64,000 nucleotides of DNA from Mesorhizobium temperatum. Its GTDB lineage: Bacteria > Pseudomonadota > Alphaproteobacteria > Rhizobiales > Rhizobiaceae. A model generated the notes under the pieces. It was not told where the DNA came from. It did not search any database and was given only the letters and a program-made list of their open reading frames with translations. Of the stretch, positions 16,020 through 25,064 are shown piece after piece. The DNA lies in NCBI RefSeq assembly GCF_002284575.1, contig NZ_NPKJ01000068.1, forward strand, positions 535,033 to 599,032, written 5' to 3'. A program made the translations under genes and the position numbers. Position 1 is the stretch's first letter; each line of letters opens with the position of its first letter.

Positions 16020-17006
16020 ATGGCCACGACTGTCGATCAGCCCGAAACAGCAAAACGGGAAAAATACGCGACGCTGCTCGAGCCGGCACTGTGGACCTAT
16101 ATCGACCGGGTCAACGCATGGTATCCGCCCGAAATGGACCTGCCGGTCGACAAGCAGCGGGCGATCTATGACGCGATGTGCCGGGCATTCCACGCAGGCA
16201 CTCCCGCAGGCGTCGAAGCCAGTGACGGGACGGTTGCCGCCGGCGACCATGCGATCCCGATCAGGCGCTACCAGTTGGCGGGCAAGGCGCCACAAGCGAT
16301 GGTCGTCTATTATCACGGCGGCGGCTTTGTGCTTGGCGGGCTCGACAGCCATGACGACATCTGCGCCGAGATCTGCGCCGGCACCGGCTTTGCAGTCTTG
16401 TCCGCCGACTACCGGCTGGCGCCAGAACATCTACATCCGGCCGCTTTCGACGATGCGCTGGCGGTGTTCGAGTGGGCGGCGACAACAACGGCCCTGCCGA
16501 TCGTGCTGTGCGGTGAGAGCGCCGGCGGCAATCTTGCCGCCGGGGTGGCGCATGCGGCGCGCCGCCACCCCCGCCCCGCAATTGGCCAGGTGCTGGTCTA
16601 CCCCGAGTTGGGCGGTCCGGAGCCAGGCGGCAAAGAGAGCGCCGGCTCGTATGTCGAGCACGCCGAGGCGCCGCTGCTGACGCTCAGCGACATCGAATTC
16701 TATCGCCAGGTCCGCTCCGGCAAGGCACAATCACCGGACGACCCGACCTTCCTGCCGCTGCGCGACACTGACTTCTCCGGCCTGCCGCCGACGGTCATCG
16801 TCACAGCGCAATGCGATCCGCTGTCATCGGACGGCGAGGCCTATCGCGACCGCATCCTTGCCGCCGGCGGCCGCGCCTGGTGGTACGAGGAGCAGCGCCT
16901 CGTGCACAGTTTCCTGCGCGCCCGCAAAACCGTGCCACGGGCCGGCGAAGCGTTCACCCGCATCGTCGCCGCCATCGTCACGCTCGGCAAGGGCGACTGG
17001 TTGTAG
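16020..17006 (+). CDS. Alpha/beta hydrolase, hormone-sensitive-lipase type
   Basis: A 328-residue carboxylesterase-like protein. The HSL-family oxyanion motif is YYHGGGFVLGG, and the nucleophile Ser lies in GESAGGNLAAG; the Asp region TAQCDPLSSDGE and the His region RLVHSFLRAR complete the triad. ATG at 16020 is preceded by GGAAGG; longer in-frame readings would overlap the previous gene. No signal peptide. Its place in the run suggests ester hydrolysis in the same catabolic route as the isochorismatase-fold protein. Confidence 0.85.
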   Translation: MATTVDQPETAKREKYATLLEPALWTYIDRVNAWYPPEMDLPVDKQRAIYDAMCRAFHAGTPAGVEASDGTVAAGDHAIPIRRYQLAGKAPQAMVVYYHGGGFVLGGLDSHDDICAEICAGTGFAVLSADYRLAPEHLHPAAFDDALAVFEWAATTTALPIVLCGESAGGNLAAGVAHAARRHPRPAIGQVLVYPELGGPEPGGKESAGSYVEHAEAPLLTLSDIEFYRQVRSGKAQSPDDPTFLPLRDTDFSGLPPTVIVTAQCDPLSSDGEAYRDRILAAGGRAWWYEEQRLVHSFLRARKTVPRAGEAFTRIVAAIVTLGKGDWL

Positions 17007-17046
17007 GGAGGGCGAAGCGCGACGCTCGTGCCGGCCAGGGAAGCGC

Positions 17047-17210
17047 GAAGGCCCCCTCTCCGGTTTGCTACTGCAAACCACCTCTCCCCCAGTTTGTGGG
17101 GGCGAGGAACCCAAGCTTTCCTAGATCGCGACTTCAGCGAATGGCGATTCCTCGCCCCCATTCTTCATGGGGGAGAGGTGGTTTGCGCAGCAAACCGGAG
17201 AGGGGCCTTC
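17047..17210. repeat. Intergenic palindrome, about 164 bp, third family
   Basis: GAAGGCCCCCTCTCCGGTTT with GCAAACCACCTCTCCCCCA on the left pairs with TGGGGGAGAGGTGGTTTGC and AAACCGGAGAGGGGCCTTC on the right. The centre has GGGGCGAGGAACC facing GATTCCTCGCCCC. Arms are long and almost perfect, so a cruciform or strong RNA hairpin is possible. Confidence 0.88.
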
Positions 17211-17378
17211 CTTCCATGCGCTGCCCATCTCTCGTGCGGAACAGCGCACAACAACTGCGGAAACCCGAACACTTCGCCCGTGAAACCCGCACTATCATTG
17301 CCCATGGCTAAAGGCGCCCGGCCGACCGCATCCGCCCCGCGAAGCGGTCGACCGGGCGCCGACAGGGAGGATACGACG

Positions 17379-19019
17379 ATGAAATTCATGCTGACCGACA
17401 GAGCGTTGCATCCGCAGGCTGAGCCCGTCGCCGACGGCTTCAGGAAGGGCAGCATGAACCGGCGCGAGTATCTCGCCACCATGGCTGCGCTCGGTGTCAG
17501 CGCCGCCGGCGCGTTGGCGCTTGGCGGCCTCGCGCCTTCCCCGGCCAGGGCGCAGGAGCCGAAGCGCGGCGGCGTCTTACGCGTCGCCATGAACGTCAAG
17601 GGCTGGAAGGACCCGCGCACCTTTGACGGCGTTGAAATGTCCAATGTCGCCCGCCAGTGCAACGAATATCTGGTGCGCTGGAACCGCGATTTCACCTTCG
17701 AGCCGTGGCTGCTCGAGAGCTGGGAGACCAGCGATGACGCTCGCGTGCTGACGCTGCACGTCCGCAAGGGTATCACTTGGTCGAACGGCGACACCTTCAA
17801 CGCCGACGATGTCGTCCACAACCTGACGCGCTGGTGCGACGCGAGCGTTGCCGGCAATTCGGTCGCCGAGCGCATGGGCGCGCTGGTCGACGCCGCCACC
17901 AAGAAACCCATCGACGGCGGCATCGAGCGTGTCGACGACTTTACCGTCCGGCTCAATTTGCCGAAGCCCGACATTTCGCTGATTGCCGGCATGACCGACT
18001 ATCCGGCACTGATCATGCACCGCAGCTACGATGGCGACGGCGATCCGCTGAAGGCGCTGGCGATTACCACTGGACCTTGCGAACTGGTGGCATGGGACGC
18101 CGAAGTCGGCGCCGAGGTCCGCCGCAAGGACAAGCCGTGGTGGAAAGGCGACTTCTGGCTCGACGGCATCCAATGGGTCGACTACGGCTCCGATCCTAAT
18201 GCGATGTTCTCGGCTTTTGAATCGGGCGAGATCGACACCAACCACGAAACCGCCGCCGATACGGTTTCGCAAACCGACGCCATGGATCTGAGCAATTCGG
18301 AGCTTGCCACCGGCTCGACCATCGTCGCGCGTTTCAACGTCGGCAATCCACCCTATGACGACATCAGGGTGCGGCGCGCCGCCCAGCTCGCGGTCGACAA
18401 CAGCGCGATCCTGAAGATCGGCATGGACGACCGCGGCAAGCCGGCCGAGAACCACCATGTCGGGCCGATGCATGCCGAATACGCCGACATCGGCCCGGCC
18501 GTCCGCAATGTGGATCAAGCCAAGGCGCTGCTTGCCGAGGCCGGCAAATCCGACCACGAATACGACCTCATCTCCGTCGATGTCGACTGGCAGAAGAACA
18601 CCGGCGACGCCATCGCCGCGCAGATGCGCGACGCCGGGCTGAAGGTCAAACGCACCGTGCTGCCGGCGGCGACGTTCTGGAACGACTGGAGCAAATATCC
18701 CTTCTCCTGCACCGAGTGGCTCGGCCGGCCGCTGGGCGTCCAGGTGCTGGCGCTGGCCTACAGATCGGGTGCTGCCTGGAACGAGACCGCTTATGCCAAT
18801 CCGGAGTTCGATGCTTTGCTCGACAAGGCGCTGGCCACACCCGACGCCGGCGAGCGCCGCGAGATCATGGCCAAGATCGAACAGAATTTGCGCGATTCCG
18901 GCATCATCATCCAGCCCTACTGGCGCTCGGTCTACCGCACCTATCGCAAGGGCGTGCATGGCTGCGAGCAGCACCAGTCGCTGGAGCAGCATTTCGACAA
19001 GGTTTGGCTCGAGGCGTGA
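17379..19019 (+). CDS. Peptide/nickel-type ABC transporter substrate-binding protein with Tat-like signal
   Basis: A 546-residue family 5 solute-binding protein. After 25 residues comes MNRREYLATMAALGVSAA with a hydrophobic core and APSPARAQ, a twin-arginine-like signal. The family signature VLTLHVRKGITWSNGDTFNADDVV follows, then IRVRRAAQLAVDNSAI. I chose ATG at 17379, with GGGAGG 7 nt upstream; ATG 17454 would begin at the Tat motif and is also possible. No permease or ATPase gene follows, so it is an orphan receptor. Its position suggests it delivers the substrate of the preceding hydrolases. Confidence 0.85.
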   Translation: MKFMLTDRALHPQAEPVADGFRKGSMNRREYLATMAALGVSAAGALALGGLAPSPARAQEPKRGGVLRVAMNVKGWKDPRTFDGVEMSNVARQCNEYLVRWNRDFTFEPWLLESWETSDDARVLTLHVRKGITWSNGDTFNADDVVHNLTRWCDASVAGNSVAERMGALVDAATKKPIDGGIERVDDFTVRLNLPKPDISLIAGMTDYPALIMHRSYDGDGDPLKALAITTGPCELVAWDAEVGAEVRRKDKPWWKGDFWLDGIQWVDYGSDPNAMFSAFESGEIDTNHETAADTVSQTDAMDLSNSELATGSTIVARFNVGNPPYDDIRVRRAAQLAVDNSAILKIGMDDRGKPAENHHVGPMHAEYADIGPAVRNVDQAKALLAEAGKSDHEYDLISVDVDWQKNTGDAIAAQMRDAGLKVKRTVLPAATFWNDWSKYPFSCTEWLGRPLGVQVLALAYRSGAAWNETAYANPEFDALLDKALATPDAGERREIMAKIEQNLRDSGIIIQPYWRSVYRTYRKGVHGCEQHQSLEQHFDKVWLEA

Positions 19020-19052
19020 TAGCGGGTGCCGTCCCTCCAGCCTCTCAAGACC

Positions 19053-19193
19053 TGGGTTCCTCGCCCACGCGAAGCGGGGGAGAGGTGGCCGCGAAGCGGC
19101 CGGAGAGGGGGCTTTCGTAGAGCGCGGTTCCCCCTCTCCGTCTCGGCTTCGCCGAGCCACCTCTCCCCCACTTTCGTGGGGGCGAGGAACCCA
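19053..19193. repeat. Intergenic palindrome, about 141 bp, same family as 17047
   Basis: TGGGTTCCTCGCCC at the left end is matched by GGGGCGAGGAACCCA at the right end. Between them GGGGGAGAGGTGGC and CCGGAGAGGGGG pair with CCCCCTCTCCG and GCCACCTCTCCCCC. The arm order is reversed compared with the element at 17047. It separates two convergent genes and may terminate both. Confidence 0.85.
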
Positions 19194-19256
19194 AGCTGGA
19201 ATGAAGCCGCCTTTCCCGCCAATCTCGGAGCATCGACGATCGTCGCGCCACACGGG

Positions 19257-20753
19257 TCAGCGAGCGGTGCCCGATTTTGAAATCTCCCGTCCAAGCCGCA
19301 CCGTTTCGCGCACCAGCAGGTCCAGATCGTCGCGCCGGGTGCGGTGGTTGTTGATCGCGACCCTGAGGCAATGCTGGCCGTGCACCGTCGTATCCGAAAG
19401 GGCTGCGATGCCTTCTTCCTGCAGCCTCAGCATGATCTCGGTGTTGAGTGCCTTCTGCCGCTCTCCCGTCAGCCCGTCGCCGCGGTAGCGAAAACAGACA
19501 ATGTTGATGCTCGGCGGCGCGACCAGTTCCAGCAGCGGCTCGGCCTCGATCAGCATGCCGAGCGTGTGGCCCTGCGCGATGTTCTGGTCGATCAGACGGC
19601 CAAACTTCTCGATGCCGTGCTCCTTCAGCGCCATCCAAACTTTCAGGGCCCTGAAACCGCGTGACGTCTGCAGGCCAAAATCATGCAGCCACTGTCCGGA
19701 GGCGAGGCCGCGCGGCGTCGATTCCAGATATTCCGGCGTCACCGCGAACGTATTGCGATGGGCCGAGGCATCTCGGATCAGGGCGCAGCCGACCTCGAAG
19801 GGAGCGTGCAGCCATTTGTGCGGATCGAGCGCGATGGAGTGGGCCTGCTCGATGCCGGCCACACGATGGGAATTTTCCGGTGCAATGGCGATCAGCGCGC
19901 CGATGCAGCCGTCGACATGGAACCAGAGGTCCTCTTGCACCGCCAGCCTTGCAAGCGCCTGCAGATCGTCGATCGCTCCGGTGTTCACCGTGCCGGCCGT
20001 GCCGATCACGCAGGCCGGCCGAAAACCCGCCTTGCGGTCCTCGGCGATCGCCGCCCGCAAGGCTCCGATGTCGATCCGCAATCCGGCATCGGTCGGGATG
20101 CGGCGCAGCGCCCGATTGCCGAGGCCAAGCGCCTCCATCGCCTTGCGATGGCAGGAGTGAAGCTGATCCGAGCCATAGAAACGCAGCGGCTTGTCGATGG
20201 CGGCAACGCCATGCTCGCGCACGTCGATGCCTGCCCTAGCGTTGCGTGCCACGGTCAGCCCGATGATGTTGGCCATCGAGCCGCCGCTGACCAGCGTGCC
20301 GCTGGCCGACTGGGGAAAGCCCATCATCTGCTTGCACCAGTCGACGACCTGGCTATCCATCAGCGCGGCGGCATGGTTGCCGCCGCCGAGGTTGGAACCC
20401 TGGACCGCCGCCAGGAAATCGCCGAGCGCCCCGGTGAAATTGCTCGACCCCATGTACCAGGACCAGAAGCGCGGATGGATGTTGCCCATGGGGTAGGCCA
20501 TCACGTTCCGCGCAACCTCGCCATAGACTTGGGCAAGCGGTTGAGGCGATCGCGGCAGCGGTGCCGCGAAGAAGGTTTTCACCTCTTCGGGCATGTCCTG
20601 CCACACCGGGCGCTCGCGGACATCGCGCAGATAGTCGACGGCATCGTCGACGATCCGGTGCGACAGCGCTTGAACCTCGGCCCAGTCGACCGGATCGAGC
20701 GTTTCTTCGGCAACCATACCGCCCCTACTGGCGGCCTTCAGCATGGCGTCCAT
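19257..20753 (-). CDS. PLP-dependent decarboxylase, group II (aromatic-amino-acid type)
   Basis: A 498-residue enzyme of the pyridoxal-dependent decarboxylase group II. It has NIHPRFWSWYMGSS, the SGGSMANIIGL phosphate-binding segment, GTVNTGAIDD, HVDGCIGAL with the PLP-contacting Asp, and the lysine motif SIALDPHKWLHAPFEVG. Relatives decarboxylate tryptophan, DOPA, tyrosine, glutamate or cysteine sulfinate; substrate cannot be read from sequence. It lies 22 bp downstream of a cysteine synthase homologue, probably one operon, which raises a sulfur-containing amino acid as one possible substrate. Confidence 0.88.
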   Translation of the reverse strand: MDAMLKAASRGGMVAEETLDPVDWAEVQALSHRIVDDAVDYLRDVRERPVWQDMPEEVKTFFAAPLPRSPQPLAQVYGEVARNVMAYPMGNIHPRFWSWYMGSSNFTGALGDFLAAVQGSNLGGGNHAAALMDSQVVDWCKQMMGFPQSASGTLVSGGSMANIIGLTVARNARAGIDVREHGVAAIDKPLRFYGSDQLHSCHRKAMEALGLGNRALRRIPTDAGLRIDIGALRAAIAEDRKAGFRPACVIGTAGTVNTGAIDDLQALARLAVQEDLWFHVDGCIGALIAIAPENSHRVAGIEQAHSIALDPHKWLHAPFEVGCALIRDASAHRNTFAVTPEYLESTPRGLASGQWLHDFGLQTSRGFRALKVWMALKEHGIEKFGRLIDQNIAQGHTLGMLIEAEPLLELVAPPSINIVCFRYRGDGLTGERQKALNTEIMLRLQEEGIAALSDTTVHGQHCLRVAINNHRTRRDDLDLLVRETVRLGREISKSGTAR

Positions 20754-20775
20754 CCGCGTCGCTCCCGATCCGCAA

Positions 20776-21864
20776 TTACTCGGCCGGGAACTGGCAGCCC
20801 GGCGTCGAACGCGACAGCGCGATCTCCTCCGCGTCCATCTCGGCTTCGATGCCGTCGAACAGCGGCGTCGTCATGTAGCGTTCGCCGGTGTCGGGAAGCA
20901 TGCACAGGATCACCGAGCCGGGTGCAGCTTTTTCCGCGATCTGGCGCGCCACGGCAAAAGTGGCCCCGCCGGAGATGCCGGTGAAAATCCCTTCCTTTTG
21001 CGCCAGCGCCTTGGCCCATTTGATGCCCTCGGGTCCGGGAACAGGCACCACCTCGTCATAGAGGCTGGCATCGACCGCCTCCTGCAGGACGTGGGGGATG
21101 AAATCCGGGGTCCAGCCCTGGATCGGGTGCGGCTCGAACGCCGGATGGCTGGCGGCTGGCGCGCCGTCGGGGCCGCGCTCCTGCGCCTTGCCGCTGCCGA
21201 TCAGCTGGGCATTGGCGGGCTCGGCCAGAACGATCCGGGTTTCGGGACGCTCACGGCGCAGCACGCGCCCGACACCGACCACGGTGCCGCCGGTTCCGTA
21301 GCCGGTGACGAAGCAGTCGAGCCGCGATCCGGCGAAGTCGTTGATGATCTCGCGCGCCGTCGTCGCCTCGTGAATGGCGGCATTGGCCTTGGTCTCGAAT
21401 TGGCGGGCCAGGAACCAGCCATTGGCCTCGGCGAGCTCGACCGCCTTGTTGTACATGCCAAAACCCTTCTGGGCGCGGGGCGTCAGCACCACCTTGGCGC
21501 CCAGCATGCGCATCAGCTTGCGGCGCTCGATGGAGAAACTGTCGGCCATCGTCACCACCAGCGGATAACCCTTCTGCGCGCAGACCATGGCCAGCCCGAT
21601 GCCGGTGTTGCCACTGGTCGCCTCGACGACGGTCTGGCCCGGCTTCAAGGCGCCGCTGCGCTCGCCCTCCTCGATGATGTTGAGCGCCAGCCGGTCCTTC
21701 ACCGACGCCGCCGGATTGAAGAACTCGGCCTTCACATAGATCGTCACATGATCGGGGCCGAGATTGTTGACCCTGATCACCGGCGTATCGCCGACCGTGT
21801 CGATAATGCTGTCGAACAGGCGGCCGCGCCCGGCCGTGGTTCTGATTTTCCGTTGCTGCAACAT
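20776..21864 (-). CDS. Cysteine synthase homologue (fold type II PLP enzyme)
   Basis: A 362-residue enzyme of the O-acetylserine sulfhydrylase family. PLP lysine Lys56 lies in NPAASVKDR; TSGNTGIGLA, GYGTGGTVVGVGR and ISGGATFAVA are the PLP phosphate and substrate loops. The C-terminus (TGERYMTTPLFDGIEAEMD) is longer than in CysK of E. coli. It is the first gene of a two-gene unit with the PLP decarboxylase. A second sulfur-transfer set lies at 9.3-11.9 kb, so this copy may serve a specialised product. Confidence 0.88.
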   Translation of the reverse strand: MLQQRKIRTTAGRGRLFDSIIDTVGDTPVIRVNNLGPDHVTIYVKAEFFNPAASVKDRLALNIIEEGERSGALKPGQTVVEATSGNTGIGLAMVCAQKGYPLVVTMADSFSIERRKLMRMLGAKVVLTPRAQKGFGMYNKAVELAEANGWFLARQFETKANAAIHEATTAREIINDFAGSRLDCFVTGYGTGGTVVGVGRVLRRERPETRIVLAEPANAQLIGSGKAQERGPDGAPAASHPAFEPHPIQGWTPDFIPHVLQEAVDASLYDEVVPVPGPEGIKWAKALAQKEGIFTGISGGATFAVARQIAEKAAPGSVILCMLPDTGERYMTTPLFDGIEAEMDAEEIALSRSTPGCQFPAE

Positions 21865-22065
21865 GTCTGCTCTCCTCTTTTTGTTGTTGTCACGAGCCGG
21901 TTACAAACCGGCGGCTTGGGCGGCGAGGTTTCGAGACCTTGCCGCAGTACGGTTGCTTTGCCGGCATGTGGCCCGGAAAAGGGCGATGCCAGCAGCCGGC
22001 GCGGAAATTCGTTGCCGGATGCACTCTATCGCTTTCGATGGTAGAACAGAGGACAACTGGCCAGC

Positions 22066-24129
22066 GTGGGAGCAAGCGTGGAAACGCACGTGGAATCCGC
22101 TCGATCGAGCCTGGACGGCGCAACGGCCGGGCTGTCCGTGCGGCTGCTCGGACCGCTGACGGTCATCCGCGACGGCGCCACCGTGCAATTGCCGGCATCG
22201 CGCAAGCTGCGCGCGCTCTTCGCCTATCTGGCGCTTGCGCCACATGCCGTCGGCCGCAGCCGTCTGTGCGAGCTGCTGTGGGATGTGCCGAACGATCCGC
22301 GCGGCGAGCTTCGCTGGTGCCTCAGCAAGCTCAGGGGCGTTCTCGACGAACCGGATCACCGCAGGATCGAAACGTCAGGCGACACGATCGCGCTTCATCT
22401 GAAAGGCGTTTCCGTCGACGCGATCGACATCGCCTCGGCGGCCGCTGGAGGAATCGAGACGCTCGATCTTGAGCGGCTGAAAGCCCTGTCCGGGCTGCTC
22501 GTCGGCGATTTCCTCGATGGGCTGGAGATCGACCGCAGCCCGCATTTCAACAGCTGGCTGGTCGCGCAGCGCCGCCGCTTCAGCTCCTGGCACGCCGCCA
22601 TCCTGGAACATCTCGTCAGCAAGCTCCCGGCGGATGCCGACGAAACGTTAGCGCATCTGGAAAAGTGGGTGGAACTCGCCCCCTTCGACGGGCGTGCGCA
22701 TCTGACTCTTCTGACAAGGCTGGCGCAGCGCGGCCAGATCGGCGAGTGTGAGGAACATCTCGCTTCCGCGGCGCAGCTGTTTGCTTCGGAGGATCTGGAT
22801 TTTGGACCCGTTCGTGAGGCATGGCAGACGATCCGCAGCGAACGACCTGCCGCGACGCTTTGGGCGCGACCGGCACTCTTGCCCGCGGCCTCGCCAGCGT
22901 CAATTGTGCTTCCTGATACTGCCGCATCGGAGAAGGCTTCGCTTGCGGTTATGCCGTTTGTCGAGGAGGCGGCTATCTCAGGTGTTTGCGGCGGCCCCTC
23001 TCGCGGCGGATTGGCCGACGGCCTGACCCACGACATCATCACCCGTCTGGCCAAGCTGAGGGACTTCTTCGTCATCGCCCGCGGCTCGGTCTTTGCGCTG
23101 GCGGAGAAAAATATCGCGCCGGAAGATGCCGGCCGGCGGCTGAACGTCGACTATGTGACCACCGGGACGGTGCGCAGCCAGGGAGGCCGCGTCGTGGTCG
23201 CCGTCGAACTTGTCGAGGTGCGCACAGCCAGGATCATCTGGGCCGAGACGTTCGAACGCAAGCCCGACGACATCTTTGCCGTCCTCGACGATATCGGCAA
23301 CAGCATCGTCTCGTCGATCTCGACCGAGATCGAGGTGGTCGAGCGCAACCGCGCCATGCTTAAAGCGCCCAACTCGCTGAACGCCTGGGAGGCCTACCAT
23401 CGAGGTCTCTGGCACATGTATCGCTTCACCCGCACCGAAAACGAGCAGGCCCGGCATTTCTTCGGCATGGCCCTGAAGCTCGATCCGACCTTCGCCCGCG
23501 CCTATGCCGGCCTGTCCTTCACCCATTGGCAGAACGCCTTTCAGCGCTGGGGAGACCGCGACCAGGAAAGCGCGCGCGCCTTTGAGGCGGCCGGCCAAAG
23601 TCTTCTGGTCGACGATCACAATCCGGCCGCGCACTGGGCTATGGGCCGGGCTCTGTGGCTGCGCGGCGAGCAGGACGGCTCTCTCATCGAGCTGGAACGG
23701 GCCGTGGATCTCAGCCCGAACTTCGCGCTCGGCCACTACGCGCTTTCGTTTGTACACTCGCAGTCGGGCGATCCAAACGCCGCGATCGGTTCATCCGACC
23801 ATTCGCGTCATCTGAGCCCGTTCGATCCGCTGCTGTTCGGCATGCTCGGCGCCAGGGCGATGGCGCATGTCCGCCTCGGCCAGTTCGACGAGGCCGCCGA
23901 ATGGGCGCTCAAAGCCGCCGCCCGGCCCAACGCCCATGCCATCATCCTGGCGATCGCAGCCCACTGCCTTGCGCTGGCGGGGCGGCTTGACGAGGCCCGC
24001 ACTTTCGCGGCCGCCATCCGCAAGACGCTGCCGAACTACTGCGCCGACGATTTCATCGGCACCTTCCGGTTCGAGCCGGACGCATCGGCACTGTTCCGGC
24101 AAGGCGCCAAGCGCATCGGGCTGGGGTGA
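22066..24129 (+). CDS. SARP-like regulator with TolB-type and TPR regions
   Basis: A 687-residue protein. Residues 22-110 resemble the winged-helix DNA-binding domain of SARP/CadC-type activators (VRLLGPLTVIRDGATVQLP, SRLCELLWDVP), followed by a BTAD-like helical domain to about 250. Residues 295-400 are the TolB-like part often paired with such regulators (GLADGLTHDIITRLAKL, DYVTTGTVRSQGGRVVV). Residues 430-680 are TPR-like helices. No transmembrane helix is seen. The start is GTG 22066. It is divergent from the cysteine synthase and decarboxylase genes, which it probably controls. Confidence 0.8.
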   Translation: MGASVETHVESARSSLDGATAGLSVRLLGPLTVIRDGATVQLPASRKLRALFAYLALAPHAVGRSRLCELLWDVPNDPRGELRWCLSKLRGVLDEPDHRRIETSGDTIALHLKGVSVDAIDIASAAAGGIETLDLERLKALSGLLVGDFLDGLEIDRSPHFNSWLVAQRRRFSSWHAAILEHLVSKLPADADETLAHLEKWVELAPFDGRAHLTLLTRLAQRGQIGECEEHLASAAQLFASEDLDFGPVREAWQTIRSERPAATLWARPALLPAASPASIVLPDTAASEKASLAVMPFVEEAAISGVCGGPSRGGLADGLTHDIITRLAKLRDFFVIARGSVFALAEKNIAPEDAGRRLNVDYVTTGTVRSQGGRVVVAVELVEVRTARIIWAETFERKPDDIFAVLDDIGNSIVSSISTEIEVVERNRAMLKAPNSLNAWEAYHRGLWHMYRFTRTENEQARHFFGMALKLDPTFARAYAGLSFTHWQNAFQRWGDRDQESARAFEAAGQSLLVDDHNPAAHWAMGRALWLRGEQDGSLIELERAVDLSPNFALGHYALSFVHSQSGDPNAAIGSSDHSRHLSPFDPLLFGMLGARAMAHVRLGQFDEAAEWALKAAARPNAHAIILAIAAHCLALAGRLDEARTFAAAIRKTLPNYCADDFIGTFRFEPDASALFRQGAKRIGLG

Positions 24130-24236
24130 TCCAACCCCAGCTCGGCCTGACACTGCTCTAACGGTCAAGACCACGATCCTCGCCGGCCGAAAACCGACAA
24201 AAAGCCCCGCAATCGCGAAAGCCGCGTTAGTCGCAG

Positions 24237-24476
24237 CTATATGCCGAGCATCGTCTTGGCTTGGTTGAGGGCAGCCTCCGACCCTGCATGATCACCGGCC
24301 GCGTGCAATTTCTCGCCTTGGGCGCGCAGTTCTTTGACTTTGGTCATATCGGCCTCGGAGAGGGTCGCGGTCGGCAACGCCGCGTCGATCGCGGCCATGA
24401 TGGTCGGGCATGATTTTGCAAAGGCTGTCGCAGGAACGACCGCCAGGAAAACCGCAAGCGAAATTGATCGTAACAT
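24237..24476 (-). CDS. Small exported protein of unknown function
   Basis: A 79-residue protein with a clear signal peptide (MLRSISLAVFLAVVPATAFA, cut after AFA) and a mature part of about 59 residues that is helical and charged. The segment VKELRAQGEKLHAAGDHAGSEAALNQA looks like a single TPR-like helix pair. One Cys follows the cleavage site by two residues. I do not recognise a named family. It precedes no operon partner within 200 bp. Confidence 0.65.
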   Translation of the reverse strand: MLRSISLAVFLAVVPATAFAKSCPTIMAAIDAALPTATLSEADMTKVKELRAQGEKLHAAGDHAGSEAALNQAKTMLGI

Positions 24477-24694
24477 GGACGTTTCTCCCTCGCCGGCTCG
24501 CGGAACGCGCCGCGTCGACGACCGGCATAGGGATGGTACAGCTAATGCTTGGGTGTGCCAATCACGATGATGCCGCTGGGTTCGTTTCTGAACCTTTCAT
24601 CACGGCTGGTCGCCACCAACATCGTCATGTCCAACGCAGACGCCAGGTTCGCAGCAATCGTCGGACCGTCGCAAAATTCCTCGACCACAGCGGA

Positions 24695-25024
24695 TCAGGT
24701 GGGCTCAACGGATCTGACATTGCCTTCGGTATCCACAAGGCAGCGTGTCTTCTTTCCGCTGGCATCGAGTTCGACCTGATAGGTTTTGGGATCGAGCTTG
24801 CTCGATGAAACCGGAAGTATCTTCGTGCTGTCGACGCCGCTCGCCTTGGCGACCGCGTTAGCGCAAAGAAGCTGAAGGTCCGCCGGGGCCGTCTCGACCT
24901 GGGTCCTGGACATCTGATCCTGAGGAGGCGGCGGCGGCGCGCTGACGCAAGCGCTCAGGGCCCCTACCAAGAATCCAATTGCTGTTGCCCGGATCGACGT
25001 TCTCACTGCACGTTTTGCCAACAT
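24695..25024 (-). CDS. Small lipoprotein of unknown function
   Basis: A 109-residue protein whose N-terminus is basic (MLAKRAVRTSIRA), then hydrophobic, ending in the lipobox LSAC, followed by a proline-rich stretch (APPPPPQ). The rest holds about 70 residues, LLCANAVAKASGVDSTKILP and TYQVELDASGKKTRCLVD, typical of small periplasmic domains of unknown role with two cysteines. ATG 25024 is chosen over an earlier reading from 25120 because it puts the signal at the N-terminus. It follows the L,D-transpeptidase gene by 40 bp on the same strand. Confidence 0.7.
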   Translation of the reverse strand: MLAKRAVRTSIRATAIGFLVGALSACVSAPPPPPQDQMSRTQVETAPADLQLLCANAVAKASGVDSTKILPVSSSKLDPKTYQVELDASGKKTRCLVDTEGNVRSVEPT

Positions 25025-25064
25025 TGCTTGTCCCTCTCCGAATGCCGCTTCACACACCCCGGCT

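Noticed and set aside
17577..19253. Long minus-strand frame opposite the binding-protein gene
   Set aside because: It is antisense to a well-recognised family 5 binding protein and runs into the palindrome at 19053.
24540..24694. Minus-strand peptide EFCDGPTIAANLASALDMTM and following residues up to IIVIGTPKH
   Set aside because: It looks protein-like but has no start codon after the preceding stop, so it may be a remnant; evidence is too thin.
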